Source: Myxococcales bacterium (GTDB lineage Bacteria > Myxococcota_A > Polyangia > Polyangiales > Polyangiaceae). Taken from it: DNA of 60,319 bases. The translations under genes were made by a program, and so were the position numbers. Positions 47,876-56,450 of the stretch are shown piece after piece. The stretch covers positions 1 through 60,319 of the forward strand of contig JAEUKE010000057.1 of the NCBI GenBank assembly GCA_016794345.1. Direction: 5' to 3'. The notes under the pieces were generated by a model that saw only the letters and a program-made list of their open reading frames with translations, ran no database searches and was not told where the DNA came from. Every line of letters begins with the position of its first letter. The stretch's first letter is position 1.

Positions 47876-49221
47876 AGCTCCGCCCGCGCCTCGCCGACCA
47901 TGCCCTCGCGCGGCGCCACGTCGTGGATGGCGAGGAGGTGGTAGTCATCCACGACGCACGGGACGGCTCGCTCTGCCGGCTCGAGCCGGCGTCGTTCGCC
48001 CTGCTCGCCTGCGCGGATGGGACACGCGAGCTGGAGGGGATCGCGCTCGCCGCCTCGCGGGCCGGGCTCTACACGCGTCTGGGCGAGATCACCTCGCTCC
48101 TCTCGGAGCTCGAAGCGCTCGGGCTGCTCGACGAAGGCGTCGAGCCCGGTCCGATGCCGACCGAGCGCGAGGATCGTGTCGAGACCCCCGCGCCCGAACC
48201 GCTCGCGAGTCGGCCTCTCGAGGCGCTTCCGAGCTACCGGCTGTCGTGTACGGGGGCCGGAGGCTGCTGCAAACAATACGGCTCGGTCGCGCTCTCCGCG
48301 GACGATGTCTCGCGCGGCGAACGGGCCGGCTTCGCGCGGCTGCCGGGCGATGTGCGCGGCGAGCGCGTCTGGCTCCCGCTCTACGGCGCGGTTCGCACCG
48401 AGCGCGTCGCGATGACCACGGTGGACGGCCGTTGCCTCCAGCTCCTCGACGACGACCGCTGCGGCCTCGAGGCGCGCGGCGGTCACGGAGCCAAGCCCGT
48501 CGGCTGCCGCTCCTATCCGGCCACCTTCGTCGACGACGGCGAGCAGGTGCGCGTCTCCGTCGCCTGCGAGTGCGACTGCGTCTTCGAGAGCCGGGCGCGG
48601 TCGGGCGGAGCGCCACTCCACCCCGGGCGTGTGGTCGCCGATCTCGAGGCTCCCCTCACCATCCGTCGGTTGCCGCCGCAGGTCGCGGTGGCACCAGGGA
48701 CCGGCGCGCCGCGCCACGAGGTCGCAGCCTGGTCGCGCCTCGTCGCCGGGCAGGTGGAGAAGGACGGCGTCCTCGAGCGCCTCGTGGCCCTCGCGGCGGA
48801 GCTCGAGGCGGGGCGCCTCGTGCCCTGGCCCGCCCCGACGGCGCTGTCGGAACAGCGGCTGCTCGGGCCGCTCTCGGCGCTCGCCGATCTCATGGAGCGC
48901 GCTGCGCGGTCGGCCGAGGGCTGGCGCAGCGAACGGGATCGGACACGCGTCTTGCGGCGGCTCGTCGCCGACCGGGCGCGCACGCTCGTCGAGTCCGCGG
49001 ACTCGCGCGCGGCCGCCTTTGGTGACCCGAGCTGGTGCGAGGACGAGGCGCTCGCGGTGCGCGCGACGATCTTCGGTCACCACGTCGCTGGAGAGACGGA
49101 TCTCGCGAGCGGGCTGGGCGCGCTCGCCGCGCGGCTCGTCGTCGCGCGCGCGCTCGGCCGGACCGCCGTCGGCCACCCCATCGCCGCCGTCATGGCCGCG
49201 ATGCGCGGCGCGACCGGCTGA
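47872..49221 (+). CDS. PqqD-like domain plus YkgJ-type cysteine-cluster protein
   Basis: 449 residues. Residues about 15-90 resemble a PqqD-type winged-helix domain (VVIHDARDGSLCRLEPASFALLACADGTRELEGIALA). The middle carries the YkgJ/CxxCxxxxCC-type cluster: SCTGAGGCCKQYG (Cys126, 132, 133), GRCLQLLDDDRCGLE (188, 197) and VGCRSYPATF (212), which in the family binds a metal or Fe-S centre. The C-terminal 200 residues are helical and unassigned. GTG start overlaps the small gene before it. In peptide-modifying systems PqqD-like domains hold a precursor, but no precursor or radical-SAM partner is adjacent here except rlmN farther on. Confidence 0.75.
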   Translation: MKLRPRLADHALARRHVVDGEEVVVIHDARDGSLCRLEPASFALLACADGTRELEGIALAASRAGLYTRLGEITSLLSELEALGLLDEGVEPGPMPTEREDRVETPAPEPLASRPLEALPSYRLSCTGAGGCCKQYGSVALSADDVSRGERAGFARLPGDVRGERVWLPLYGAVRTERVAMTTVDGRCLQLLDDDRCGLEARGGHGAKPVGCRSYPATFVDDGEQVRVSVACECDCVFESRARSGGAPLHPGRVVADLEAPLTIRRLPPQVAVAPGTGAPRHEVAAWSRLVAGQVEKDGVLERLVALAAELEAGRLVPWPAPTALSEQRLLGPLSALADLMERAARSAEGWRSERDRTRVLRRLVADRARTLVESADSRAAAFGDPSWCEDEALAVRATIFGHHVAGETDLASGLGALAARLVVARALGRTAVGHPIAAVMAAMRGATG

Positions 49222-49225
49222 CGCC

Positions 49226-50131
49226 TCAGCGCTTCTTCGCGCTCTTCTTCTCCTCTTCCTCTTTCTTCTTCCGCTCCTCTTCTTCCTTCTCCTTCTCGGC
49301 GTCGATGTCGGCCTGCAGCGCTTCCTTCTTCTGGAAGATGTAAACGAGGCCGATGGAGATGAAGTAGAGGCCAACCGCGGGGATCGCCATGATGAGCTGG
49401 CTCGCCCAGTCTGGCGGCGTGAGCACCGCGGCCACGAAGAACGCCCCGAAGATGTAGTAGCGCATCCAGCGGATGAGCTTCTTGTGCGTCACCGCGCCGA
49501 TGAGGGCGAGGAAGGTGAAGAGGATCGGGATCTCGAAGATGATGCCGAAGCCGAGCAGCATCTTCATGACGAACGAGATGTAGTCGCCCATCATCACGGT
49601 CGGCACGACGTTGAGCCCGCCTTCGATCGGCCCGGACAGGCCGAGGAGGTAGCCGAACGTGACGCCGAACGCGGTGATGTAGCCGACGTAACCGCCGCCC
49701 ACGAAGAGCCCGCTCGAGCTGAAGACGAACGGGATGATGTAGCGCTTCTCGCGCGAGTAGAGCCCGGGCGCGACGAAGGACCAGACCTGGTAGAAGATCC
49801 ACGGGGTCGCGATCGCGAAGCCGCCGATGAGCGAGAGGTTGAAGTAGGCGAGGAACGCGTCGGCCGGCGAGGCGAAGTGCAGCGACGGCTCGCCCGGCAG
49901 GTTGTTCGACTTCCACGAGTCGATGAACGGTGCCGTCAGCTTCGCGAGAAGCCACTCCTTGTATTGCCAGGCGATGAGGCAGCCGATGACGAGGCCGCCC
50001 AGCGCGCGCGTGACCCGCTTGCGGAGCTCGTCGAGGTGCTCCCAGAAGGTCATCGGCTTGTCGTCTTCCGGCCCCTCCTCGTCGTCGAGCTCCTCTTCGG
50101 GGGCGTCCTTCGCGGGGTTCTTCGTGGTCAC
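49226..50131 (-). CDS. tatC: Sec-independent (twin-arginine) translocase subunit TatC
   Basis: 301 residues, six membrane spans. The N-terminal helix has the family's FWEHLDELRKRVTRAL, and the first outer loop and second span contain SPADAFLAYFNLSLIGGFAIATPWIFYQVWSFVAPGLYSREKR. It receives twin-arginine signal peptides and forms the translocase core with TatB. A Lys/Glu-rich C-terminal coil of about 30 residues and an acidic N-terminal tail are extra. Its start overlaps tatB by ATGA; convergent with the PqqD/YkgJ gene (4-base gap). tatA is not in the window. Confidence 0.95.
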   Translation of the reverse strand: MTTKNPAKDAPEEELDDEEGPEDDKPMTFWEHLDELRKRVTRALGGLVIGCLIAWQYKEWLLAKLTAPFIDSWKSNNLPGEPSLHFASPADAFLAYFNLSLIGGFAIATPWIFYQVWSFVAPGLYSREKRYIIPFVFSSSGLFVGGGYVGYITAFGVTFGYLLGLSGPIEGGLNVVPTVMMGDYISFVMKMLLGFGIIFEIPILFTFLALIGAVTHKKLIRWMRYYIFGAFFVAAVLTPPDWASQLIMAIPAVGLYFISIGLVYIFQKKEALQADIDAEKEKEEEERKKKEEEEKKSAKKR

Positions 50132-50928
50132 GATGCTGCCTCGGGAGGGGCGGGGAGCGGAGCGGCGGGAGGCGCGGCTCCGGCTGCGGGCTCGGCGATG
50201 GGGGCATCCGGCGGCGGGGAGCCGCCGTTCGATGCTGCGTCGAGAGCGGCGGCCTCGGCGGCTTGCTCCTCCTCGCCGTCGTCGAGATCGTCGGGCATCG
50301 CCTCGTAGTGGTCCGGGCCGTAGGCGGGGTACTCCCGCTCGCGAACCGAACGAAACGCGTTCGTCACGACGGGCTCCGGCCGGGCGGGCTCGCCGCGGGC
50401 TACCGTGCCTTCGGCCGGCTTGATCAGCTGGGCCGAGGCGGGGGCGGTGGGCTTTGCCGTCGCCTCGGTCTGCGGGGCGTCGCTTGCGTCGGTGGTCTTG
50501 GGCTCGGCGGCCGCGGTGGCCTCCGCGGTCGAGGCCGAATCCGTCGCGAGCTTCTCGTCCGCTTTGGGCGCGTTCGCAGGTCCGGCTGCGGGCAGCGCGG
50601 GGGAGGGCTTCGGGGCGGCCAGAGGCTTCGGCGCAGGCTGCGGGCGCACGGGCGCGGGGCGGTTCACCGCGTTCACGAGGCCGTCGAGCATGGCCTGCCG
50701 CGAGAGGCTCTCCTTCAGCGCGCGGAGCTCGCGGATCTCCTTGTCCAGCCCCTCCTCGCGAAGGATGCGGTCGATGCCGCTCTGGGCGCGCAGGTTCGTG
50801 CTGAGCCGGCGCAGCTTGGCGACGTAGGTCCCGGCCTTGCGCATGAGCTCGGGCAGGCGCTTGGGCCCGACCACGACGATCCCCACGACGAGGAGGACCA
50901 TCAGCTCGGAGACGTCCATGCCGAACAC
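50128..50928 (-). CDS. tatB: Sec-independent translocase subunit TatB
   Basis: 266 residues. One N-terminal membrane span and amphipathic helix typical of TatB (MFGMDVSELMVLLVVGIVVVGPKRLPELMRKAG). After about residue 60 the protein is long, Ala/Pro/Glu-rich and disordered, longer than the usual 140-170. The first ATG at 50928 gives the typical MFG start. It follows rlmN by 5 bases, and tatC overlaps its end. DUF4350 at 17355 has a Tat-like leader and may be a client. Confidence 0.9.
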   Translation of the reverse strand: MFGMDVSELMVLLVVGIVVVGPKRLPELMRKAGTYVAKLRRLSTNLRAQSGIDRILREEGLDKEIRELRALKESLSRQAMLDGLVNAVNRPAPVRPQPAPKPLAAPKPSPALPAAGPANAPKADEKLATDSASTAEATAAAEPKTTDASDAPQTEATAKPTAPASAQLIKPAEGTVARGEPARPEPVVTNAFRSVREREYPAYGPDHYEAMPDDLDDGEEEQAAEAAALDAASNGGSPPPDAPIAEPAAGAAPPAAPLPAPPEAAS

Positions 50929-50933
50929 GGCAG

Positions 50934-52055
50934 TTACGCTAGCTTTTGTTCAGCCTTGAATCCAGCGACGGGCGCCAGCTGGCCACAAGCCGCGCCCACG
51001 TCCCCTCCGCCGGAGTAGCGGAGGATGCTGCCCACGCCACGTTCACGCAGGATCATGCGGAATTCCCACACGGCCTCCGGAGACGGGGTCCGGAAGGGCA
51101 ACCCGCTCGAGGGGTTGAAAGGGATGAGGCTGAGGCGCGGCCGGACGCCGAAGCGCTCCGTGAAGGAGAGGACGAGCGCCGCCAGCGCCTCCGCCGCGTC
51201 CGCCGTGTCGTTGTCTCCCGCCAGCAGGGTGTAGGCCCACATCGGCGCGTGGCCGGAGGTCTTCGCGTGCTCACCCACGGCCACGAGCACCTCCTCGAGC
51301 GGGTTCTTGTCGTCGATCGGCATGAGCCGGCGGCGTCTGTCCGGCCGCACGTCGCCGAGGGAGAGGCCCAACCGAACGTCGGGTACGGCGCGGATGAGCG
51401 CGCGGATCCCGGCGGGGAGCCCCGCCGTGCACACCGTGATGTTCCGGCGATCGATCGCCTGTCCGCTCGGCTCGGAGAGGACGCGGATCGCGCGGATGAC
51501 CCGCTCCGCGTTGGAGAGCGGCTCGCCCATCCCCTGGAAGACGACGCCGTGGACCCGGGTGCCCTCCGGGAGCTCGGCGCGGACGCGCCGCACCTGCTCG
51601 ACGATCTCCCAGACCTCGAGGTTGCGGCCCAAGCCGAGCTTGCCCGTCGCGCAGAAGGCGCAGGCGAGGGCGCAGCCGGCTTGGGAGCTGACACAGACCG
51701 AAAAGCGGCCCGGCTTCTCGAGCGGGATGCGGACGGTCTCGATGACGCGACCGTCATGAAGACCGAACGCGTACTTGACGAACGGATCGACCGCGCTCGC
51801 GCGTTTCTCGCGGACCTCGAGCTCGGGGAGCGCGCCGGCCGCCTTGGCCCGGTCGAGCGCGACCCGCCGGACCGTCGCGGGGGACCGCTCGGGCAGGCTC
51901 CCCCGCTTGTGGATCAGCGACACGATCCGGCGCGCGTCGACGAGGTCGATCTCGCAGAGCGAGGCGAGCTCGGATGGCACGAGAGCCTGGAGCGCGGGGA
52001 GGGATGTCACGGGGGAGGGATCGGTGAACGTCGCGGGGGCGCTTCGCTGTAGCAT
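50934..52055 (-). CDS. rlmN: Dual-specificity RNA methyltransferase RlmN (radical SAM)
   Basis: 373 residues. Methylates C2 of an adenosine in 23S rRNA and in certain tRNAs. Radical-SAM cluster CALACAFC (Cys128, 132, 135), the second-site Cys121 in CVSSQAG and the C-terminal Cys in AACGQL are all present, so both methyl-transfer cysteines exist. FQGMGEPLSN and SLGDVRPDRRRRLMPI are kept. The ATG at 52055 overlaps a divergent ATG on the other strand; a GTG at 52010 is an alternative. It is first in the rlmN-tatB-tatC run. Confidence 0.9.
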   Translation of the reverse strand: MLQRSAPATFTDPSPVTSLPALQALVPSELASLCEIDLVDARRIVSLIHKRGSLPERSPATVRRVALDRAKAAGALPELEVREKRASAVDPFVKYAFGLHDGRVIETVRIPLEKPGRFSVCVSSQAGCALACAFCATGKLGLGRNLEVWEIVEQVRRVRAELPEGTRVHGVVFQGMGEPLSNAERVIRAIRVLSEPSGQAIDRRNITVCTAGLPAGIRALIRAVPDVRLGLSLGDVRPDRRRRLMPIDDKNPLEEVLVAVGEHAKTSGHAPMWAYTLLAGDNDTADAAEALAALVLSFTERFGVRPRLSLIPFNPSSGLPFRTPSPEAVWEFRMILRERGVGSILRYSGGGDVGAACGQLAPVAGFKAEQKLA

Positions 52056-52065
52056 GACTCCGCCG

Positions 52066-53352
52066 ATGCGTTGGCCCGCTCTCGTGCTCGCCAGCTTCGC
52101 CACGTGGGGGACCGCTGCGGTCGCCTCCGCGTCGCCCCAGGACGTGCTCGGCTATGGAGCGCGCAGCCAGGGCATGGGCACGACCGGCGTCGCGTCTGCC
52201 CGCGGGTACGAGGCCGTCTACTCCAACCCGGCCCTGCTCAGCCTGCAGCGCGTCCCGGAGCTGGACGTCGGCCTCCTGGGCGCCGTCTTCTCCCTCGACG
52301 CGAACGGCCCGCTCGGGACCGACGGCCTCGCGGCCGGCGTGCTCGGAGGAGCGCTGCCCATCCCGCTGCCCGGCCCCCTGAAGGACCGCTTCGTCCTCGG
52401 CTTCGGCTTCCTGACCCCGTTCGACATCGTCGTCCGGAGCCGCATCCTCTACGTCGAGACCCCGCAGTACCTCTTGCCCGATCGAGTCCAGAGCATCGCG
52501 GCGCAGGTCGGCCTCGGGGTCGATATCGGCTGGGGCGTCCGCGCCGGGATCGGCATGCAAATCCTGGCCGCGCTCTCCGGATCCGTGCTGGCGGCGGTCG
52601 ACTCCACCGGCAAGCTGGGCGCCGTCGTCCAGGACACGCTCGTCGCGAGCTACGCGCCCGTGGCGGGGGTGACCGTCGACGTGCCCGACGGGTGGCGCGC
52701 CGGGCTCGCTTTTCACGCGCCGCTCGAGGGGAAGTTCGACGTGCGCATCGACATCCGCGATCTCGGGCAGATCGTGGTGCCCCCGGTCTTCGTCTCGGGC
52801 GTCGCGCAGTACGACCCGCTCCAGCTCGAGACCGAGTTTGCGCGCGTGGCCGGGCCGATCCGCGGGGCGCTCGCGGTCGGCTGGCGCCGCTGGTCCGGCT
52901 ACCCCGGGCTCGCCGAGGCGACGGTCCGCTGCCCGCTCGACGTGCGCACGTTCGAGCTTCCCGTCTGCGCGGCGCCGCTTCCGGAGGAGCCTGCTTTCTC
53001 CGACACCGTCATCGCGCGCGCTGGCGTCGAGCTCGCGTACCCCGCCAGACCCGGGGTGGAGGTGCTCGCCCGCGCGGGCTACCGCTTCGAGTCCGCGCCG
53101 GGCCCCGAGCAGAAGCGCGAGGCCAACGTCTACGAGGAGGCCCGCAGCCACGTCACCTTCGGCTTCGGGCTCGACGTGACCGAGCCGGTCACCCGCGGCT
53201 TCAAGATCGATTTCTTTGGACAGCTCGGGATCGTGCACGGTCGAACCCACGAGAAGGACGACACCGTCACGGAGACGAATCCCGGGCGGCCTCGCGTCGA
53301 GACGGGTGGCTTCTTGCTCGCTGGCGGCACCACCGCAGGGGTGGCGTTTTGA
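52066..53352 (+). CDS. FadL/OmpP1-like outer membrane protein 1
   Basis: 428 residues with signal peptide MRWPALVLASFATWG...ASA, then the typical opening of FadL-type barrels (LGYGARSQGMGTTGVASARGYEAVYSNPALLS). The rest alternates beta strands, and Cys residues at about 292 and 300 (CPLDVRTFELPVC) suggest a loop disulfide. FadL-like proteins carry hydrophobic compounds across the outer membrane. ATG at 52054 is an alternative start that would overlap the rlmN start codon. Its stop overlaps the start of the next gene (TTGA). Substrate unknown. Confidence 0.75.
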   Translation: MRWPALVLASFATWGTAAVASASPQDVLGYGARSQGMGTTGVASARGYEAVYSNPALLSLQRVPELDVGLLGAVFSLDANGPLGTDGLAAGVLGGALPIPLPGPLKDRFVLGFGFLTPFDIVVRSRILYVETPQYLLPDRVQSIAAQVGLGVDIGWGVRAGIGMQILAALSGSVLAAVDSTGKLGAVVQDTLVASYAPVAGVTVDVPDGWRAGLAFHAPLEGKFDVRIDIRDLGQIVVPPVFVSGVAQYDPLQLETEFARVAGPIRGALAVGWRRWSGYPGLAEATVRCPLDVRTFELPVCAAPLPEEPAFSDTVIARAGVELAYPARPGVEVLARAGYRFESAPGPEQKREANVYEEARSHVTFGFGLDVTEPVTRGFKIDFFGQLGIVHGRTHEKDDTVTETNPGRPRVETGGFLLAGGTTAGVAF

Positions 53353-54692
53353 AGGCCCGCGGCAGGGGCCTGGCGGTGGCCTCGCTGCTCGGCCTGGTGG
53401 CGCTGGCGCGCCCGGCGTCGGCCCACGAGCCGTGGACGTTCGGGTTCGGGTCGCGTGCCACGGCCATGGGAGGCGCCGTCTCGGCGGACGTGAACGACTT
53501 CTCGGCGAGCTACTACAACCCGGCCGGGCTCACCGGCGAGAAGGGCGTCCGGATCGGGTTCGGTTACTTCAGCGCGGACCAGAACCTCACGATCAACGGC
53601 AAGGACTCGGGCGTGAACAGCGCCCACGGCGTCATCTTCGGGCTCGCGGCGACGGGTGATCTCTTCGGCCTGCCGATCGGGATCGGCATCGCCACGTTCG
53701 TCCCTGACGAAGGACTCTCGCGGATCACGGCGCTCCGCCAGGAGGTGCCGCGCTGGGAGCTCTATGACAACCGATCGAGCGTGATCTACCTCACCGCGAA
53801 CCTGGCCATCCGGCCGTGGGAGCCGCTCGAGATCGGTGGCGGTATCTCGTTTCTCACCGCGACGCGCGGCCGGTTCGAGATCTCCGGCGAGGCCGAGCTC
53901 GCGGCCCCCTACGACTCGCAGCTCCGGCACGAGGTGGACGTCGACCTCACCAGCGTGCGTTATCCCGAGGCCGGCGTCCTCCTGCACCTCGGCAAGCGAG
54001 CATCGGTGGCCGTGGTGTACCGCGGGGAGACCAAGCTCGATCTGCAGCTCGAGGGGAACATCCAGGCCGTGCTCGACGCGGGCTTCCGGGTCCCCATCAG
54101 ATACACGCTCCGCGCGAAGACCGTGCAGGCCTTTCTGCCTCAGCAGGTCGTGATCGGTACGAGCTGGAACCCGATCGACAACCTCAAGATCAACGCGGAC
54201 CTGACATGGCTCGACTGGAGCGCCTACGAGAACCCCACGGCGTACACGTACGCCAAGCTGGAGGCGGACGTCCCGCCGGAGCTGCCGCTCGAGCTGCCGG
54301 GCGTGCTCCTGCCCGTCGAGGTGCGCGACCCCGGGTTCGCCGATCGCGTCGTGCCGCGGCTGGGCGTCGAGTGGTACGTCCCCGACATCCATGAAGCTGA
54401 CGGAACTGTTGTTGTTCGCGTGCCGCTCCGAGCCGGGTACGTCTACGAGCACACGCCGATCCCCGAGCAGTCCGGGATCACGAACTTCGTCGACGCGGAC
54501 CGGCACACGCCTTCGTTCGGCGTCGGGGTGGAGGTCGCGCCGCTCGGCCTCGGCCTGGATCTGCACGGCGCCGTGTCGGTCCTGCCCAAGCGGGTCACCT
54601 TGAAGAGCTCCGCGACCGACCTCGTTGGCGACTACGAGCAGGAGGGGCAGCAGGTGAACGTGGGCGCCACGATGAAAGGGGTGTTCCGGTGA
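53349..54692 (+). CDS. FadL/OmpP1-like outer membrane protein 2
   Basis: 447 residues from a TTG start that overlaps the preceding stop (TTGA), with AGGGGTGG upstream as ribosome-binding site. Signal peptide (VASLLGLVALARPASA), then FGSRATAMGGAVSADVNDFSASYYNPAGLTG, the clear FadL/OmpP1 N-terminal pattern with its hatch-like segment. The strands run to a C-terminal VNVGATMKGVFR with the last aromatic near the end. It differs clearly from its neighbour, so this is a pair of diverged paralogues rather than a recent duplication. The next lipoprotein overlaps its stop (GTGA). Confidence 0.8.
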   Translation: MKARGRGLAVASLLGLVALARPASAHEPWTFGFGSRATAMGGAVSADVNDFSASYYNPAGLTGEKGVRIGFGYFSADQNLTINGKDSGVNSAHGVIFGLAATGDLFGLPIGIGIATFVPDEGLSRITALRQEVPRWELYDNRSSVIYLTANLAIRPWEPLEIGGGISFLTATRGRFEISGEAELAAPYDSQLRHEVDVDLTSVRYPEAGVLLHLGKRASVAVVYRGETKLDLQLEGNIQAVLDAGFRVPIRYTLRAKTVQAFLPQQVVIGTSWNPIDNLKINADLTWLDWSAYENPTAYTYAKLEADVPPELPLELPGVLLPVEVRDPGFADRVVPRLGVEWYVPDIHEADGTVVVRVPLRAGYVYEHTPIPEQSGITNFVDADRHTPSFGVGVEVAPLGLGLDLHGAVSVLPKRVTLKSSATDLVGDYEQEGQQVNVGATMKGVFR

Positions 54693-55735
54693 GCGGCCGT
54701 CTCGTCCTCTTCTGGCTGGCCGCGCTCGCCCTGGGCTGCGCCACGCTCGCGGACGGCGAGGCGGGGCTCGACAACCCACCGAGCGCGCGGGCGGGGCCGT
54801 TCCGGCTGCTCAAGATCGGCGAGGTCGGACAGGAGCGCGCGGCGCCCTACGTCATGGACGACCAGAAGCGCGGACTTGCGGACGTCTCGGTCGTGGACGC
54901 CGACGGTGATCCGTCCACACCGGCGGTCGAGGGTTATTTCTCCGCGCGTCCGGCGGACGCGCCGGCAGACTCGCCGCCGAGCGAGATCGTGCGGGCCCTG
55001 GCGGCCGACGGGCGGAGCTTCGAGCGAACGGACGAGGTCGTGCTCGTCGCGGGCCGACCCTGGGAAGGCGGCACGGTCGGCGCGCCGAGCGTGATCAACC
55101 TCGGTCGCACCCGGCGCATCTACTACGCGGCTGCCGGCGGCATCGGCATGGCCGAGAGCACGGACGGCGCGGCGTTCCTCGCGACCGACGCGCCGCTCCT
55201 GGGCGCGGGCGCCGTCCCCTGGGCCGACGGTCCCCCGCGGAGCCCAGGCATCGCGCGTCTTCCGGATGACAGCTTCGTCCTCTTCTTCGAGGCCGACCGG
55301 GGCGGGCGGACGCTCCTCGGCCTCGCACGTAGCGCAGACGGCGTGACCTGGACCGCCGCGCCGGAGCCCGCGCTCGGGCCAGGTGGCCCGGGTGCGCTCG
55401 ACGAGGCCTGGGTGGGGACGCCTCAGCCTGTCGTCGCACGGTCGGCGCAGGACCGCGACGTGCTCTACCTCTACTACGGCGCGCGGGCTGCCGACGGCAA
55501 GCAGGTCATCGGGCTGGCGGCTTCCTTCCTGGACGGCGGTGAGATCGAGCTCGAACGCAGCGCCGCGGCGATGTACACGCCGAGCACCCGTGTGCAGCCG
55601 CGTGAGCCTTCGGTCGTCCGCTTCGACACCTTCACCCTCCTCTTCGTGACCCAGCTTCGCGGATCGATGCAGACCGACCTCGTGGTACCCGCGGGCGTCT
55701 CGCCCGGCAACGCCGCGCTGCCGACCGCTCAATGA
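54689..55735 (+). CDS. Beta-propeller-like lipoprotein
   Basis: 348 residues, MSGRLVLFWLAALALGC with lipobox ALGC (Cys about 17). The mature part contains repeated blade-like phrases (RRIYYAAAGGIGMAESTDGAAF, FVLFFEADRGGRTLLGLARSADGVTWTAAP, VLYLYYGARAADGKQVIGLA, FTLLFVTQLRG), similar to five-bladed propellers of the glycosidase-43/sialidase type, without recognisable catalytic residues. Start GTG overlaps the second FadL-like gene; its end overlaps the next (ATGA). Likely a periplasmic or surface partner of the outer membrane proteins. Confidence 0.7.
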   Translation: MSGRLVLFWLAALALGCATLADGEAGLDNPPSARAGPFRLLKIGEVGQERAAPYVMDDQKRGLADVSVVDADGDPSTPAVEGYFSARPADAPADSPPSEIVRALAADGRSFERTDEVVLVAGRPWEGGTVGAPSVINLGRTRRIYYAAAGGIGMAESTDGAAFLATDAPLLGAGAVPWADGPPRSPGIARLPDDSFVLFFEADRGGRTLLGLARSADGVTWTAAPEPALGPGGPGALDEAWVGTPQPVVARSAQDRDVLYLYYGARAADGKQVIGLAASFLDGGEIELERSAAAMYTPSTRVQPREPSVVRFDTFTLLFVTQLRGSMQTDLVVPAGVSPGNAALPTAQ

Positions 55736-56433
55736 CGACAATGACCATCGTCCTCTACGCCGTCCACGCTGCCCTCGCGATCGTCTGCATCGTCGGTTGG
55801 CGTGTCGAGCTCGGGCGCGTCCGGGGCTGGCGCATCGATCCGAGTAAGCCGTTCCCCGATTGGGTCAAGCGCTTCTACGCCGTCGGCGAAGGCCCCTTGG
55901 TCGTGCTCGGGACGAGCCAGGAGACGAGCTTCGACCACGTCAGCGCGGCCCCCGAGCTCGAGTCCGCGGGCTTCGAGCTCCAGGGTGAGGGCGGGGTCCG
56001 GGTCGAGGTCCCGAAGGGCACGAAGATCCAGATCCGCGCGGTCGACGGCGCCAGCCGCAAGCCGCTCGACGCGATCACGAAGGGCGCCATGGTGAAGCCG
56101 CGCTTCACGTTCGAGGTCCCGCCGACGGTGCCGCTCTACACCTTCGCGGAGCCCGACCGCGCGAAGCAAGCGCCCTACCGCGGCTCCAGCCTCCCGATGT
56201 TCGGTCGGGGGGACAAGCCGCTCGTGCTCGCCGGTGAGCCCGTGGCCCTGGTGGGGACGCCCTTGCCGGGCTGCTGGCTGTTCGTCCTCTTCGTGTTCGT
56301 GGGCGTCGGCGCGGTGCTGGCCTCCGTTGGAATGACGGAAGCGTCATGGGCGCTCGCAGCCGTCGCCGCGCTCCTCCTGGTGTTCGGCGGCGCCGCGATG
56401 CCGGCCGCGCCGCCGGCGCAGCTCCGACCCTGA
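55732..56433 (+). CDS. Membrane protein of unknown function
   Basis: 233 residues: an N-terminal span (about 4-24), a soluble beta-rich part (about 30-175, ELQGEGGVRVEVPKGTKIQIRAVDGA), and two close C-terminal spans (CWLFVLFVFVGVGAVLA, ASWALAAVAALLLVFGGAA) ending in a Pro-rich tail. The soluble domain lies between spans. No family recognised. It is the last of four overlapping genes and so is expected to belong to the same system. Convergent with the metalloprotease gene. Confidence 0.65.
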   Translation: MTTMTIVLYAVHAALAIVCIVGWRVELGRVRGWRIDPSKPFPDWVKRFYAVGEGPLVVLGTSQETSFDHVSAAPELESAGFELQGEGGVRVEVPKGTKIQIRAVDGASRKPLDAITKGAMVKPRFTFEVPPTVPLYTFAEPDRAKQAPYRGSSLPMFGRGDKPLVLAGEPVALVGTPLPGCWLFVLFVFVGVGAVLASVGMTEASWALAAVAALLLVFGGAAMPAAPPAQLRP

Positions 56434-56450
56434 GGCCGGCGACCCCGAGG

